A stretch of 64,000 nucleotides of DNA from Saccharina japonica (GCA_008828725.1 MEHQ01000780.1:27390-91389); one strand, 5' to 3'; counted from the stretch's first letter, positions 33,669 to 45,331 are shown. Made by a program: numbers and translations. Notes: generated by a model not told the origin, from the letters alone.

Positions 33669-34404
33669 GTTAGGAGCTAGATGATCTAGATTACCTAGAT
33701 GATCTACCGCCGATGATCTAGATGATCTAAATCGTGGTATGTCTGACATGTGATCTGTACAGGGTAGTTCCCCGGCTGAGGTTAGGATTGAGTCCGTCAG
33801 TTCAGAAATCCTTCGTACGCCCGAAAATACCCCGCCTACCGTATTGACTGTAGTTATTCGACGCTGTCATCCAAAAATCGTTTCGCTTTTTTTTGTTTTT
33901 TGTTCGTTTTTTGCTTATGTGCTTGTTTTTAGGGCCCGAATTAACGAGTATAAAATAAATTCAATTTGGAAAAAAATAAAATTCAAATTCGCTTTTCATT
34001 GGTCAACACACGCACCAGCACCAAATATTATGCCCCAAGATCCTAATATTTGGTGCTGGTGCGTGTGTTGACCAATGAAAAGCGAATTTGAATTTTATTT
34101 TTTTCCAAATTGAATTTATTTTATACTCGTTAATTCGGGCCCTAAAAACAAGAACATAAGCAAAAACGAACAAAAAACAAAAAAAAGCGAAACGATTTTT
34201 GGATGACAGCGTCGAATAACTACAGTCAATACGGTAGGCGGGGTATTTTCGGGCGTACGAAGGATTTCTGAACTGACGGACTCAATCCTAACCTCAGCCG
34301 GGGAACTACCCTGTACAGATCACATGTCAGACATACCACGATTTAGATCATCTAGATCATCGGCGGTAGATCATCTAGGTAATCTAGATCATCTAGCTCC
34401 TAAC
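33669..34404. repeat. 736-bp near-perfect palindrome
   Basis: Arms 33669-34030 and 34044-34404 are reverse complements with very few mismatches, around a 13-nt loop. Contains GATC satellite words at the outside and CTTTTCATTGGTCAACACA-type sequence inside. A single related arm lies at 42.59-42.69 kb. Confidence 0.92.
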
Positions 34405-35190
34405 AATGTTGGAGGCGTCTCTATTAAGAATAGTAACCTACTGCTACACTTCCAATACGCTCACAAACACCCTTTCAACACGCTCAACACCTACTGCCCC
34501 CCCCTTCAACACGCTCACAAGCACCCTCTCAACACCTCTAACAACGGTACTCCGTCTCGAAAGGGATGCGTGGTCCAATGTCAAAAGACTAACGCAAGCA
34601 AAAAATAAGTAACCCCCCCCAAAAAAAAAGTGAGCACCCCAATCTTGGAAGTCTCTATTAGCAGCAGGAACGGTGCTCCGTCTCGAAAGGGATGCGTGGT
34701 CAATGGTCAAATGACTAAGGCAAGCAACAAACGAGTACCCCCCCCCGAAAAAAAAAAAAAAAAACCGCCCCCCCCCCAAAAAAAAAGTGAGCACCCCAAT
34801 CTTGGAAGGCTCTATTAGCAGCAGGAACGGTGCTCCGTCTCGAAAGGGATGCGTGGTCAATGGTCAAATGACTAAGGCAAGCAACAAACGAGTACCCCCC
34901 CCCAAAACAAAACTAAAAAAACAAAGTGGGAAGACTCTCACCTGCGCGAGCAACGCGGTGTCTATGCCCGCCTCCTCGCTGTCCTCCAAGAAGGACCCGA
35001 GCTCGGTTTCGCGAAACACTGTGCTGCTTTCGAGCGCCGTCCGCTGGTTGCTGGTCAGGCCCATCCTGGTGAAGTCTCGCCTGAGCGACGCTGCATCCCT
35101 CATCACGACCTGCAACTCCTTTTCCATCCGATCTCGCTCATCCTGGCGTTTGTATTTGGAATTTTGGAAAATGTAGAATTTTGAAAACTT
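34405..35190. repeat. Tandem duplication, copy A (exon 17)
   Basis: Starts AATGTTGGAGGCGTCTC and ends in the intron upstream of the exon 17 acceptor. Contains three short C-tail units (GTGAGCACCCCAATCTTGGA...CAAACGAGTACCCCC). Begins exactly where the palindrome ends. Confidence 0.9.
34942..35142 (-). CDS. Exon 17: second copy of the 67-codon coil
   Basis: Same codons and same splice borders as exon 16, 741 bp away. Being phase 0 at both ends, it can be included or skipped without a frameshift. The repeat unit also carries short C-tailed elements (three in this copy, two in the other). Confidence 0.7.
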
Positions 35191-35301
35191 GCACCAGGTT
35201 TTTTGCCCCCCCCCCCCTCCCCAGGAGACGAAACAGGAAGGAGATAACTAGACTAGCAAAACTTTCCCATGTAATAAATGAACGAAACGAAAAGAGAGCC
35301 C

Positions 35302-35950
35302 AAATGTTGGAGGCGTCTCTATTAAGAATAGTAACCTACTGCTACACTTCCAATACGCTCACAAACACCCTTTCAACACGCTCAACACCTACTGCCCCCC
35401 CCTTCAACACGCTCACAAGCACCCTCTCAACACCTCTAACAACGGTACTCCGTCTCGAAAGGGATGCGTGGTCCAATGTCAAAAGACTAACGCAAGCAAA
35501 AAATAAGTAACCCCCCCCAAAAAAAAAGTGAGCACCCCAATCTTGGAAGTCTCTATTAGCAGCAGGAACGGTGCTCCGTCTCGAAAGGGATGCGTGGTCA
35601 ATGGTCAAATGACTAAGGCAAGCAACAAACGAGTACCCCCCCCCAAAACAAAACTAAAAAAACAAAGTGGGAAGACTCTCACCTGCGCGAGCAACGCGGT
35701 GTCTATGCCCGCCTCCTCGCTGTCCTCCAAGAAGGACCCGAGCTCGGTTTCGCGAAACACTGTGCTGCTTTCGAGCGCCGTCCGCTGGTTGCTGGTCAGG
35801 CCCATCCTGGTGAAGTCTCGCCTGAGCGACGCTGCATCCCTCATCACGACCTGCAACTCCTTTTCCATCCGATCTCGCTCATCCTGGCGTTTGTATTTGG
35901 AATTTTGGAAAATGTAGAATTTTGAAAACTTGCACCAGGTTTTTTGTTTG
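35302..35950. repeat. Tandem duplication, copy B (exon 16)
   Basis: Repeats copy A but with one C-tail unit fewer. Confidence 0.9.
35683..35883 (-). CDS. Exon 16: 67-codon coil, first copy of a duplicated exon
   Basis: Starts DERDRMEKELQVVMRDAASL, later RRDFTRMGLTSNQRTALES and FLEDSEEAGIDTALLAQ. Acceptor ACGCCAG, donor CAG/GTGAGA, phase 0 to 0. By eye exon 17 is identical to it, with its flanks, so either a tandem exon duplication or an assembly repeat. Confidence 0.8.
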
Positions 35951-36355
35951 TTTGTCACATGATGTGAGGTGTGAGGGAGGTAAGAAGACATAAGCTCTTG
36001 TCTTTTTGTTTCGCTTGTGGTCGATCTTACTCGATTTTTATGTTTTTTCGTTGCAACTCGGTGTATGTATCTCAGTGCAAAACCGCGCTGTTATCATAGC
36101 GCTATATATATATTTATTCATTTCGAAACCGTTGTTGGAAGAGGCCATCGTGTCAGCATTTATATAACAGATTAGGGAAAAGAGGGATACTAAGTTAACT
36201 TTGCAACAAGGGGAGAACAATATTTTTTATTAATCCATACTAACATAAGACAATAATTACTTTTCACCTTCGAAAGAAATGATATAGCCGTGAAAAATAG
36301 AACAAAAAAAAGTCGTCCGGGTAGATATGAATAGACGACGTATACACCACTAACC

Positions 36356-36421
36356 GGGCGGAAATGTAGAGACCGTTTGAGTATTCATAGTAATACCTAA
36401 CCGGTCCTTATATTTACGCCC
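36356..36421. mobile_element. Small hairpin MITE
   Basis: GGGCGGAAATGTAGAGACCG to CCGGTCCTTATATTTACGCCC, 66 bp. Confidence 0.8.
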
Positions 36422-36844
36422 AGAGTCGTATATACGAAGAAACTCGTAGGAAATATGTAAAACACCAAATGGCCGTTTCACCTGGCGGTTTTACGAAGCA
36501 ATGTATTCAGTTTCGACGATCAGCTTGTTTCTAAGGACGCCAAAGGACCGGGCTTTAGTGAATCGAAAACGACCCAAAACCGGGCGAGTTAGCCGTTCTT
36601 ACACTAATTTTAAGAAAAAAAGCTCCGAAAAAAAAATGCTGATTTTTTGTTTTTTGTTTTTGTCCGATACAAGGGCTCCGCGTGGGTGCCGGCATAATGC
36701 AACCAGATAGTTAGACGTGTTTTCTCTGCAGAATAACCAACACAACTCTGGACATTAATATAAGCAACGTTTGGTGTTAATACCAGTGTCTACATGGTCG
36801 TTATGTGTTTTACCCCCGGGGTAATATCACGCGTTTTTTTACCT

Positions 36845-37292
36845 GACGCATGCTACGATGATAGAAATGCATCGTGTTTTTGTCAGAGGGTGGTTTCTTG
36901 GGGAGCCTCTATACCTGCAGTAGTCAAAAACTGATTTTGGCGGAAAATAAATGTGCTACCGGATGAACAATCCCGCGGCCTACTAAGTACAAAACGAAAC
37001 ATAGTGCGACACAAAAAAAAACTGAACTTCCAACAATTTGGGTTTGATAACCCATTCAGAACTGAAAAAAAATATCCCACACTAATTCCAAGTAGTTTTT
37101 CTCCAAAAACGGGGGACCTTATAGGACTGGAGTCCCGTTTTGGGGAAAAATCACTTCGAATTAGAGTGGTTAGTCCCCAAAACGGGACTGCAGTTCTAAA
37201 AGGGTTAAGGGGTTAAGGAGCCCCGTCGTTCCTAACACATTTAAGCCAAAATAGCCAAAATAAGGTATACCTCTATCGCAGTACGCGTTTTC
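36845..37292 (+). mobile_element. K element, shorter copy
   Basis: From GCTACGATGATAGAAATGCA to CCTCTATCGCAGTACGCG. Contains an expanded AACCC unit (37049-37206). It ends at the exon 15 donor. Confidence 0.72.
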
Positions 37293-37294
37293 AC

Positions 37295-37415
37295 CTCGGC
37301 ATCCAAGAGAAGCCTCCCGCCGATACCGCGGATGACGTACTCGCACGAGTCGTCCTTAGTCGCTAGCGCGACATGCTTCCCCGTCCGCCACTTGATGAAT
37401 CCAGCGCTGACTAAT
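37295..37415 (-). CDS. Exon 15: globular-looking segment
   Basis: Contains LVSAGFIKWRTGKHVALAT and CEYVIRGIGGRLLLDAE, less helical than its neighbours and perhaps a small beta unit. Acceptor TTCTGCAG follows a pyrimidine tract made of the C tail of a short mobile element. Donor GAG/GTGAAA. Confidence 0.83.
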
Positions 37416-37439
37416 CTGCAGAATCGCGTCAAGCGCAAT

Positions 37440-37560
37440 GCGCGCGAGTCGGGGGGGGGGGGAGGGGGGGGGGGGGGAGAGGAGGGAAAAAAAAGGGGGG
37501 GGGGGGGAGGGGGCGTACTCATTTGTTGCTTGCCTTAGTCATTTGACCATTGGCACGGGT
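37440..37560 (+). mobile_element. Short C-tail element at the exon 15 acceptor
   Basis: About 65 bp of G-rich sequence followed by CGTACTCATTTGTTGCTTGC and CATTTGACCATTGG. On the gene strand the C tail ends about 30 nt before the acceptor. Confidence 0.82.
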
Positions 37561-38181
37561 GGCGTGCTGGCGAAAAATAACGCAACAGGAGTGTTTGTTG
37601 CTACAACTACACCGACCTATATATAGATGTATAACAGCTATGTATGATACGAGCTTTGTTTTAGACTGCGGTAAAAATAATGTGTGACCAAAGTCCAATA
37701 CCTTTTGGTGAGTTGCGTTCACGCGAGAAGGGGGGGGTGCTTGCACTAACCCACAGCTCAGGCGGCTCATTGTAGGGGTTTACACCGGCATAGACTGCAC
37801 TACTACGCTCCGCAAACTGCTAGTACCTACTAGCGCGACACGTACGGGCGTACGAGTGGGTTGGGCGATGCAGCGAGGGTGAGGCGTGAACGATACGTAC
37901 AGTACTCGGCAGATGTTAAGAACCTGATCATTAAGAATTTGAGACTGAGATTTTTTTTGGGGGGGGTTAGAATGCGACCTCTTTGTACTGAAAATAGTGT
38001 GGGACACACCCAGTCTTGCATAAGAATTCCAGTCTGGCCAAAAATAAGAGATTCTTAACATCTGTCGCCTACTACTGTAGTTCCAGATACGGCCAACCCG
38101 GAAGTATTTTATATTCCCTATCGTTTCCGCAGCAGGGCTCGATTTTTATACAGATGTGTGTTGGGATGTATGTATGCCCAC

Positions 38182-38303
38182 CTCATTTTCATCCTAACGA
38201 GAGCGTTGAGGATGGTGGCCCTCTTTCTCTGCAGCGTCTGCACGGCCAAGACAAGGGCCGTAAACGCCTTTTCCTTCACCTCCTCGTCGCTTTTTTTGTT
38301 GAC
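38182..38303 (-). CDS. Exon 14: helical segment
   Basis: Starts VNKKSDEEVKEKAFTALVLA and runs through LQRKRATILNALVRMKM. Acceptor TTAAG, donor GAG/GTGGGC. Ends in phase 2; the split Arg codon is completed by the first base of exon 15. Confidence 0.83.
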
Positions 38304-38334
38304 CTTAACAACACAAACAAACAAAAACAAAAAA

Positions 38335-38485
38335 ACGTGCAGCACGCGGCACAGTCGCAAGTGTAAAAAATATGTAAGTCCACTGATGATCAGGAACACA
38401 AACAAACAAAAACAAACAAAACGTGCAGCACGCGGCACAATCGCAAGTGTAAAAAAAATTGTAAGTCCACTGATGATCAGGTAAA
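38335..38485. repeat. Two 80-bp direct repeats
   Basis: ACAAACAAACAAAAACAAA, CGTGCAGCACGCGGCAC and GTAAGTCCACTGATGATCAG occur twice in a row just upstream of the exon 14 acceptor. Confidence 0.85.
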
Positions 38486-38663
38486 TTGACACACTATATG
38501 CCGGCATCCACGCGCAAACCTTGTAGCAGACATAAAAAAAAAATACAAAAATAAAAAACAGAAAAACAGGGCCGGCCACCACGAACAGGTACGAACGCAG
38601 TCATCCACGTACCAACCGACCCACCCACACCCACCTGTACGTGCGACTCGCCTTTGCCAGTAG

Positions 38664-38705
38664 GTTTAGGGTTGGGGTTAGGGTCAGGGTTAGGGTTGGG
38701 GTTAG
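38664..38705 (+). repeat. Interstitial telomere-like repeat
   Basis: About seven units of TTAGGG, TTGGGG and TCAGGG in tandem. Confidence 0.8.
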
Positions 38706-38849
38706 TCGATGTGCAGCGCTGCCAGCCAATGGGTTAACTTTGGCGGCGCAGATCACTTTTTGTACGAATGCGCTGCAAGTACTTATCACCACACTTAACA
38801 GGCGGGGTGGCGGGGGGAGAGCAGCGGGTCAGAGCGCAGATTAGGATGT

Positions 38850-39760
38850 CCGTGCGAGTCTGGTTCGCCATCCACAATCAAAATTCCAATACCAACGACC
38901 GATTATCATCGCCGACTGCCTCGAAGAGAAGGTACACCCATCTCAGGGATAACTCAAGCGTATCAATAATCCCCCCTCAAACACTACAGACCCCTAATTT
39001 CCGTGGACCAGTATCAACCACACCGCAGTACCACAGACAGTCGAGATTGAGCTCTAGCTCGTGGGGGTTGTGCTTTTGCTGTCAAGAGTAGGTTGTAGCC
39101 CTGAGTAAAACCCGCTACGACGTACAGCCCGCCGCAACGATTCGCCTCTATCAATAGTCGACAACGAGTAGCTTGGTTTCCAGCCCAGGGGGTTCGCGGT
39201 TGGTGATGACAGTGTGGAGTAGGTCCTGGCCCTGAGTAGAACCCGCCAAATCCCGACGAAGACGGAACAAAAAAAAACTCGCTCCCTCTGGGAGGAATTT
39301 CCTAGCTGATTTTACCCAAAAAATAGGAGGCGCATGCAAACAAAAAAAATGGTAGTTTTTTTGGAAAGGCCTCGCCGATATATTGATACGCATAAACGCA
39401 ACGCTTGGCGTTTGTAATATCTCTCCTCCCTGGAGAAATCAATCTTGAAGGTTTGTCCGAGAGGGGGGGGTGCTATTTTATCACCCGGGTGATAATATAC
39501 GGTACCAATATTTACCTAAATATAATAAAATTTTGGATTGGATATTAGTGCACAAATGATTCTTATATTTCGGGACATAATGGTATATAACGCGACAGGT
39601 TCGGTTTTGTACGGTTGGCTAGCAAAGGAGGCATTTTAAACTCGTGCCGAAGTTCGAGGAGGAGGAGGAGGAGGAGGAGGGATTCGGTGCAGTGAGCGCG
39701 TTTGTTGGGCATGTCTAGCCCCGCACAAGCAACCAGAACACGACGTGGACGGGGTACGCA
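38850..39760. other. Intron stretch, no gene seen
   Basis: Mostly unique sequence; a GAG run at 39.66-39.68 kb. No exon-like segment between exons 13 and 14 here. Confidence 0.5.
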
Positions 39761-39761
39761 G

Positions 39762-39850
39762 GGGGGGGAGGGGGCGTACTCATTTTTGGATTACCTTAGC
39801 AAATCGACTATTGACCACGCACCCCCTTCGAGACGGAGCACCGGGGTAAC
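39762..39850 (+). mobile_element. Short C-tail element
   Basis: G run, CGTACTCATTTTTGGATTACC, then CACCCCCTTCGAGACGGAGC. Confidence 0.75.
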
Positions 39851-39939
39851 ATACCCATACCTATGGCGAGAGGATGGAGTCTAGACTAGCTAGTCTAGAC
39901 GCGGCTCATGGCTCACTGGTGGCGTGGGGATGAACCCTC

Positions 39940-40150
39940 AGGAGTGGTGGGGGGGGGGGGGGGGGGGTGGGGGGGGTTCTCGCGCCCTGCTATTCACTTT
40001 CCGCAGGACAGTGTTAAGCGATGGGTTCCCGGGCCGGGAACAGAGGCCATCAAAAAGTGAATACGCGGGGAGGAGGGTACTCATATCATGCATAGCCGTA
40101 GTCGTAAGAGTATAGACACTCGCACCCCTACACTGCCAGGGACGGAGCAC
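39940..40150 (+). mobile_element. G-rich tract and long C-tail element fragment
   Basis: G runs at 39.95-39.98 kb, then TACTCATATCATGCATAGCC and GTCGTAAGAGTATAGACACT. Confidence 0.7.
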
Positions 40151-40253
40151 ATCGAATTTAAGGGGAGTGAGGGAGACCTCTTCCTCTCATGCACGCCTCG
40201 GCCACACCAGACCGCGAAACTACGAAGCCGCGAAACCACGAAGTACAGCTTAC

Positions 40254-40514
40254 CTGCAGGTTTCCTCCCAGCTTTTTTGCCCTCGCGACGTTTCTGTTGA
40301 ACACCGTGAAGGCGGCTATTCTCTCCTTCAGCTCCTCCTCCCTCTTCAGCTTCAGCTGCATCGCCCAATTCGAGGTTTTGGTGCCCTCCATGAGGTCGGC
40401 TTTGTCCCTCGCTATGGACGATTGCGCCGTCTCGAGCTCGTGCCGAAGCTTCTGACGCAGCACCTGTTCGGGCGCGGTGGTTTGCCAGTGGTTCGAAACT
40501 ATGGTTGACAGACC
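40254..40514 (-). CDS. Exon 13: long coiled coil (87 codons)
   Basis: The largest exon. Starts GLSTIVSNHWQTTAPEQVLR, then heptad-like HELETAQSSIARDKADLME and LKLKREEELKERIAAF. Acceptor GTACGCAG, donor CAG/GTAAGC, phase 0 to 0. Coiled-coil prediction is by eye. Confidence 0.88.
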
Positions 40515-40589
40515 CTGCGTACGAGACGAAAAGACTGACTGAACAACTACGGTAGTCCCTAATCCCACCCCTATATAACGCAATCAAAA

Positions 40590-41540
40590 CATCACCACTT
40601 GACCGATGACAACATCACCACTTGACCGATGAAAACATCACTACTGAGACCAATGAAAACCTTACTGCTTGACCAATGAAAACATCGCTGCTTGACCAAT
40701 GAAAAAATCGCTGCTTGACCAATGAAAACATCACTACTTGGCCAATGAAAACCTTACTGCTTGGCCAATGAAAACATCACTACTTGGCCAATGCAAACCA
40801 TACTGCTTGACCAATGAAAACATTACTGCTTGACCAACGAAAACATCAGTATTTGACCAATGAAGAAATCATTACTGCCTGACCAATAAAAACATCGCCG
40901 CTTGACAAATGAAAACATCACTGCTTGACCGATGAAAACATCACTGCTTGGCCGATGAAAACATCACTGCTTGACCAATGAAAACATCACTACTTGACCA
41001 GGGGCGTCCGAAAAGCATTTTTTCGACACCTAACTATCTAAAATGGTCAGAATTGAAAAGCAATCAGAGCACTGTGATCGCTGGACGATTTAGCACAAAA
41101 CAAGTTTTTTTCTGTTTTTTTCCAAACACCAATCACTTGGTTTCAAAGACCTCTGGCTCAGGGGGGCGGGGTCTTTAAAACCAAGTGATTGGTTTTTGAA
41201 AAAAATCAGGGAAAAAGTGTTTTGTGCTAAATCGTCCAGCGATCACAGTGCTTCGATTGCTTTTCCATTCTGACCATTTTAGATAGTAAGGTGTCGATAG
41301 CATACTTTTCGGGACGCCGTCGACTTGACCAATAAAAACATCGCTGCTTGACCAATAAAAGCATCACTGCTTGACCAATGAAAACAACAGTACTTGACCA
41401 ATGAAAACATCACTACTAGAGCAATGCAAACATCACTACTTGGCCAATGAAAAAAATGCTGCTTGACCAATGAAAACAACAGTACTTGACCAATGAAAAC
41501 ACCACTACTTGACCAATGAAAACATCACTACTTGGCTAAC
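40590..41540. repeat. CTTGACCAATGAAAACATCA array
   Basis: About 30 units of 20-22 bp in two blocks, split by the palindromic insert at 41003-41318. Confidence 0.92.
41003..41318. mobile_element. Foldback insert in the 21-bp array
   Basis: Arms from GGCGTCCGAAAAGCAT to ATACTTTTCGGGACGCC are reverse complements over about 145 bp, with a short G-rich loop near 41.16 kb. Confidence 0.88.
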
Positions 41541-41559
41541 AAAACATCAGTATTCGAGT

Positions 41560-42590
41560 CTCCGAATACAGTCGTGGTCCCTGTATAGTGCCGGTATGCG
41601 CCAGCCAACAGTACCGGCACTGTTTCGGCAACCGGCACTACTCCGCACATTGCCACATTGGTGAACCCCATCTGTGCCGAGCGATTTCTCCGCCATTATA
41701 GCGGGCAACCGGCACTATAGAGGGACCACGGCACTGTAGAGGGACCACTACTATAAGTGTTAAGTTCTACTTCCTGCTCGGTCCATGATTTCGAGTGCTA
41801 TGTTGGCCTCCGCTAACGCCGAGGGGGGGGGTGGGGGGCTCTCGTTTAGCTTTTGATGGTGTTGCGTTTCGCAGCTTCCCGCTTGAGAAAAGCCCGCCCA
41901 TAACTGATAGAAACCTTTCACACACCTCGAACAGATGACTTGTGCTACGAGAGAGGTACGCAGTATTTTTCGGCTGTTTTATTTTTTCTGAATCACGAGG
42001 CTCCTTAACCCAAAATCGGTGGAATTTTGTTATATTTGTGTTGCATTTTTTTTTATCTGTGTACTTATACGATGGGAATGTTCATCGGGTAGCCTTTTTG
42101 TTTTCCTCCAAAGGCAGGTGGCTTACTATTAGTATACATTACTTACTATCCCCATGTGAGAAGTCTCATAAAACTTTGTAACATGGTGCCTGTCTACCTT
42201 AAGGTAGCACGCGTCAGATCACGATCTAGACCATCTATACGTCGTACAGATCATCTATCTGCCGCTGTGAGCCGACACCCGTTCAGAAATTTCTTGCGAG
42301 CATGCACCGCCACCCCGTTGTACAAAAAGGATCAACCAAGCTGTGCTGGTAGAATTGTAAAACGTTCTGGTTAAAAGGGGTTTGTTTGCGAAGAAGGGCG
42401 TGATTAGTAAGGGTAAGAACATAGTTTTACAGGTATGGTATTGGGTCAAATAACTAAAAAGCGTCCCGACTACTTCACCAGGGTAGAGTATCTCGACCCC
42501 CAGATTTATGTAGTATTACGACGACCTCTCTAGCAAAAACGTTTCACCAAGTTTCCTCTATATTGTTCTCCCCCTTTCGCTAAATTAACT
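41560..42590. other. Intron stretch with K-type ends
   Basis: CCGGCACTA words at 41.60-41.75 kb and a reverse K element end at 42.10-42.21 kb (ACCTTAAGGTAGCACGCG). No exon. Confidence 0.55.
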
Positions 42591-42839
42591 AATTATCCTT
42601 AACGAATAAAAATAAAATTAATTTGGAGAAAATAAAGTTCAAATCCGCTTTTCATTGGTCAAAACACCCACCACCACCAAATATCATATATTGCTATCTA
42701 CAACCACAACAGCACGAAAACGAAGATCACCCTCATCACGAGCAGCAACGACTACCACTGCAGCTGTAGTGTACGGCAGTAGGTTGTCCTTTGCGCCATC
42801 TTTATCTTGGTTTTCGTGGAGGGATTTATACGTACGTAC

Positions 42840-42947
42840 CTTGATGGGAAACCTCTGCTGGGAGCCGTGCAGCACCGACGAGTTTACGTGTCCCCCCTTG
42901 AAACCGGCAACTCTGTCCGTTTCCGCCTGGACCTCCATCAGCCGCAC
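42840..42947 (-). CDS. Exon 12: helical segment
   Basis: Thirty-six codons starting VRLMEVQAETDRVAGFKGG and ending SQQRFPIK. Acceptor TTGCCAG, donor AAG/GTACGT, phase 0 on both sides. No known domain. Confidence 0.8.
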
Positions 42948-43489
42948 CTGGCAACAGGCAATCCAGCAGCACATGGACCCAAGAAATAAATAAAAAATCC
43001 GGGTGGGCTATTGTTGTAAGTAACCAGAACTCACGTTGGACACAGAAAAAACAGGTATCTCCCTATATTTAGGCACCATATGTAGTTCTGATTATTACAG
43101 TAGCCCCCCCGCATTACTGGTATTGCGTAAAAAGAGACTGAGGCTCCTTTTTTGGGAACGCTCAAAATATTAGAAAAAACGTAACCGTGAAATAAATGAC
43201 AGGCCTAGATAGACACCCATGCACCATGTCGGGATGGAGCCTGGGCGCGGCTTAGGGATTTACTATAATATGAAAGCATGCTCAGCGACGGAATGGCATG
43301 ATTGGCACAAGCGCTGCACATTGCCAATTGGCAAATGGATACATATATTGCATACGTAACCTGGTAGACGACAACGTTAAGCAGAAAGTAGATACAGAAG
43401 GGCATTAGACTTCTCGCGTGTGGGTTTCGTTGTTTCTGTTTTCCCTTGGTTTTTTCTTTCGGGGCGGAATGTTTATGAGTGATCAACGT

Positions 43490-43770
43490 TGAAGCTACTG
43501 TAAAATCCAATAGGCTATTGTAGTCCAATAGTCTACTGCTGTGGTCCAATAGGTTTCCTTGCTTGTTTTCCCTCGGTTTTCTTATTTTGGGGTGGAATTT
43601 TTTCTGAGCGATCCACGTTGAAGCTACTGTATAATCCAATAGGCTATTGTAGCCCAATAGGCTACTGTAGTCCAATACATTTCCTTTTTGTTTCCCCTTA
43701 GTTTTCTTCCTTCGGGGAATGTTTCTGAGCTATCAACGCTGAACCTTATGCCACAACATTGTCGGATGGC
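43490..43770. repeat. CTATTGG satellite, reverse units
   Basis: Two to three units of AAGCTACTGTAAAATCCAAT and GTAGTCCAATAG words. Confidence 0.85.
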
Positions 43771-44075
43771 AAGGACAACGATAATCATATTTACTCCTAA
43801 CAATTACATCAGATTATATGTACACGAATTATTCGAAAACAAATATAAATACAAACAGCTGTGACATTGAAAAAATATCTAAGCCCCATATTTACAAGCT
43901 GCGTGTTATACTCCGCCACCTCGCCCCCAAACCTGTGTCGTCACGAGCTGTTGGGCTAGCACTGCCCTGTGCCCAATGTGCGCCATCCTGGTCTCCTCGC
44001 ACTCCTCAATCTGATCGGGAGGCGAAGCGTATGCCCCCCCCCCAGTCAAGTTTCGCGGGTGAAATGTAGGAGTAC

Positions 44076-44142
44076 AGGACGGGGCGGGGCGGGACGAGAC
44101 GGGACGGGACGGGACGGGACGGGACGGGACGGGACGGGGATG
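44076..44142. repeat. (GGGAC)n pentanucleotide array
   Basis: About 12 GGGAC/GGGGC units. Confidence 0.92.
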
Positions 44143-44649
44143 AGCGATGCAGGGCGGCGGGAGATGGAGGAGTAAGGGGAGAGTTATCGACGTTAAGCCG
44201 GAAGTTGGTACGGAAGGGGGTTAGAATAGACTTCGTGCATTAGGTTTCCATTTTCGGGTTTCCCCTTGTTTTTTTGTTGTGGGATGTGTTTATGAGTGGT
44301 CAATGTCGAAGCCCGTGCTGAAAATTGTCGGATGGTAAAAAAAACACAATAAACATCGTATGCTGAATTCGCCGCGAGGGGGAAATGTTTTTTTTAATGT
44401 ATCCAGGGTCAGCCTTACTACGCTTCTTCACGGAATAAAAACAAAATGCAGAATTTCAGGCCGAAAAAACGACCCCACCCAAGGCCCTTTTGGTTGCCAC
44501 AAGGCACGTATATACATTACATACCGCGCACGACCCCATCTGGTGCATAAGAACAATCTAAAATGCCGCTCCCGGCTGAGATTCTTTTTAGGAAAATAGT
44601 GCGTTCTACACTAACTTCAGTATAACTGGGGTTCTTCACGAATCGTGAC

Positions 44650-44792
44650 CCCAACCCGCGGGTCGGGTCGGGTCGGGTCGGGACGGGTCGGGTCAGGAGG
44701 TTTTGAAATTATCACGAGCCGGGTCTGGTCACCGTTACCCGACCCGGCCCGACCTGGCCCGCGAGGGTTGGCCCGAGGCGTGAACAGCCCTG
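44650..44792. mobile_element. GGGTC-rich element with CAGCCCTG end
   Basis: Tandem GGGTC then inverted GACCC/GGCCC words, ending GTGAACAGCCCTG as in the complete copy at 60399-60588. The left end is not typical. Confidence 0.65.
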
Positions 44793-45099
44793 GATGTACC
44801 GGCTTCCATAAGTTTTTTTTTTACGTTTTCCTGTAAATCTCAGCCTATTTTTCTCGTAGTGCCTGCTTTCTTAGGAAGGTGTCTTGTCCGAGCGTACGAG
44901 CTTACCACTTATTTCAGAAAATGGTTGACGAGATACGAATGTAGTTGCTGCATATTTGATTGGCTGATGGCAAACATAGTAATAAATATAACTAACTCTA
45001 ACCTTAACCCACGAACCAACCAATGCTTAGGTCTAGTCCTCTATCGATTCGTGCATAGCAGTGTTCGGGGTGTGGTGCACTACGTATTTTTGTTTTTCG

Positions 45100-45265
45100 T
45101 GGAAGTCGCCGGAAGTTTCCATGGAAGCTTCCACGGCTTCCATGGAAGCTTTCACCACTTCCACGGAAGCTTCCATGGACACGCGGAAGCTTCCATGGAA
45201 GCCGTGGAAATTTCCATGGAAATGGTGGAAGCTTTCATGGAAACTTCCATGGACTTCCACGGAAA
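45100..45265. repeat. Self-complementary CCATGGAAGCTTCCA array
   Basis: About ten copies of a 12-bp word (TTCCATGGAAGC and variants) whose repeats are each other's reverse complement. Confidence 0.9.
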
Positions 45266-45331
45266 ACACCAATAGTAGTGTGTTCGTCAGCCATTTGCCT
45301 GAATAGCTTATGAAAACGTGAGCTCTGTCAC

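Noticed and set aside
44360-44599. Plus-strand 79-codon frame
   Set aside because: No domain, no splice context; lies in a repeat-rich intron.
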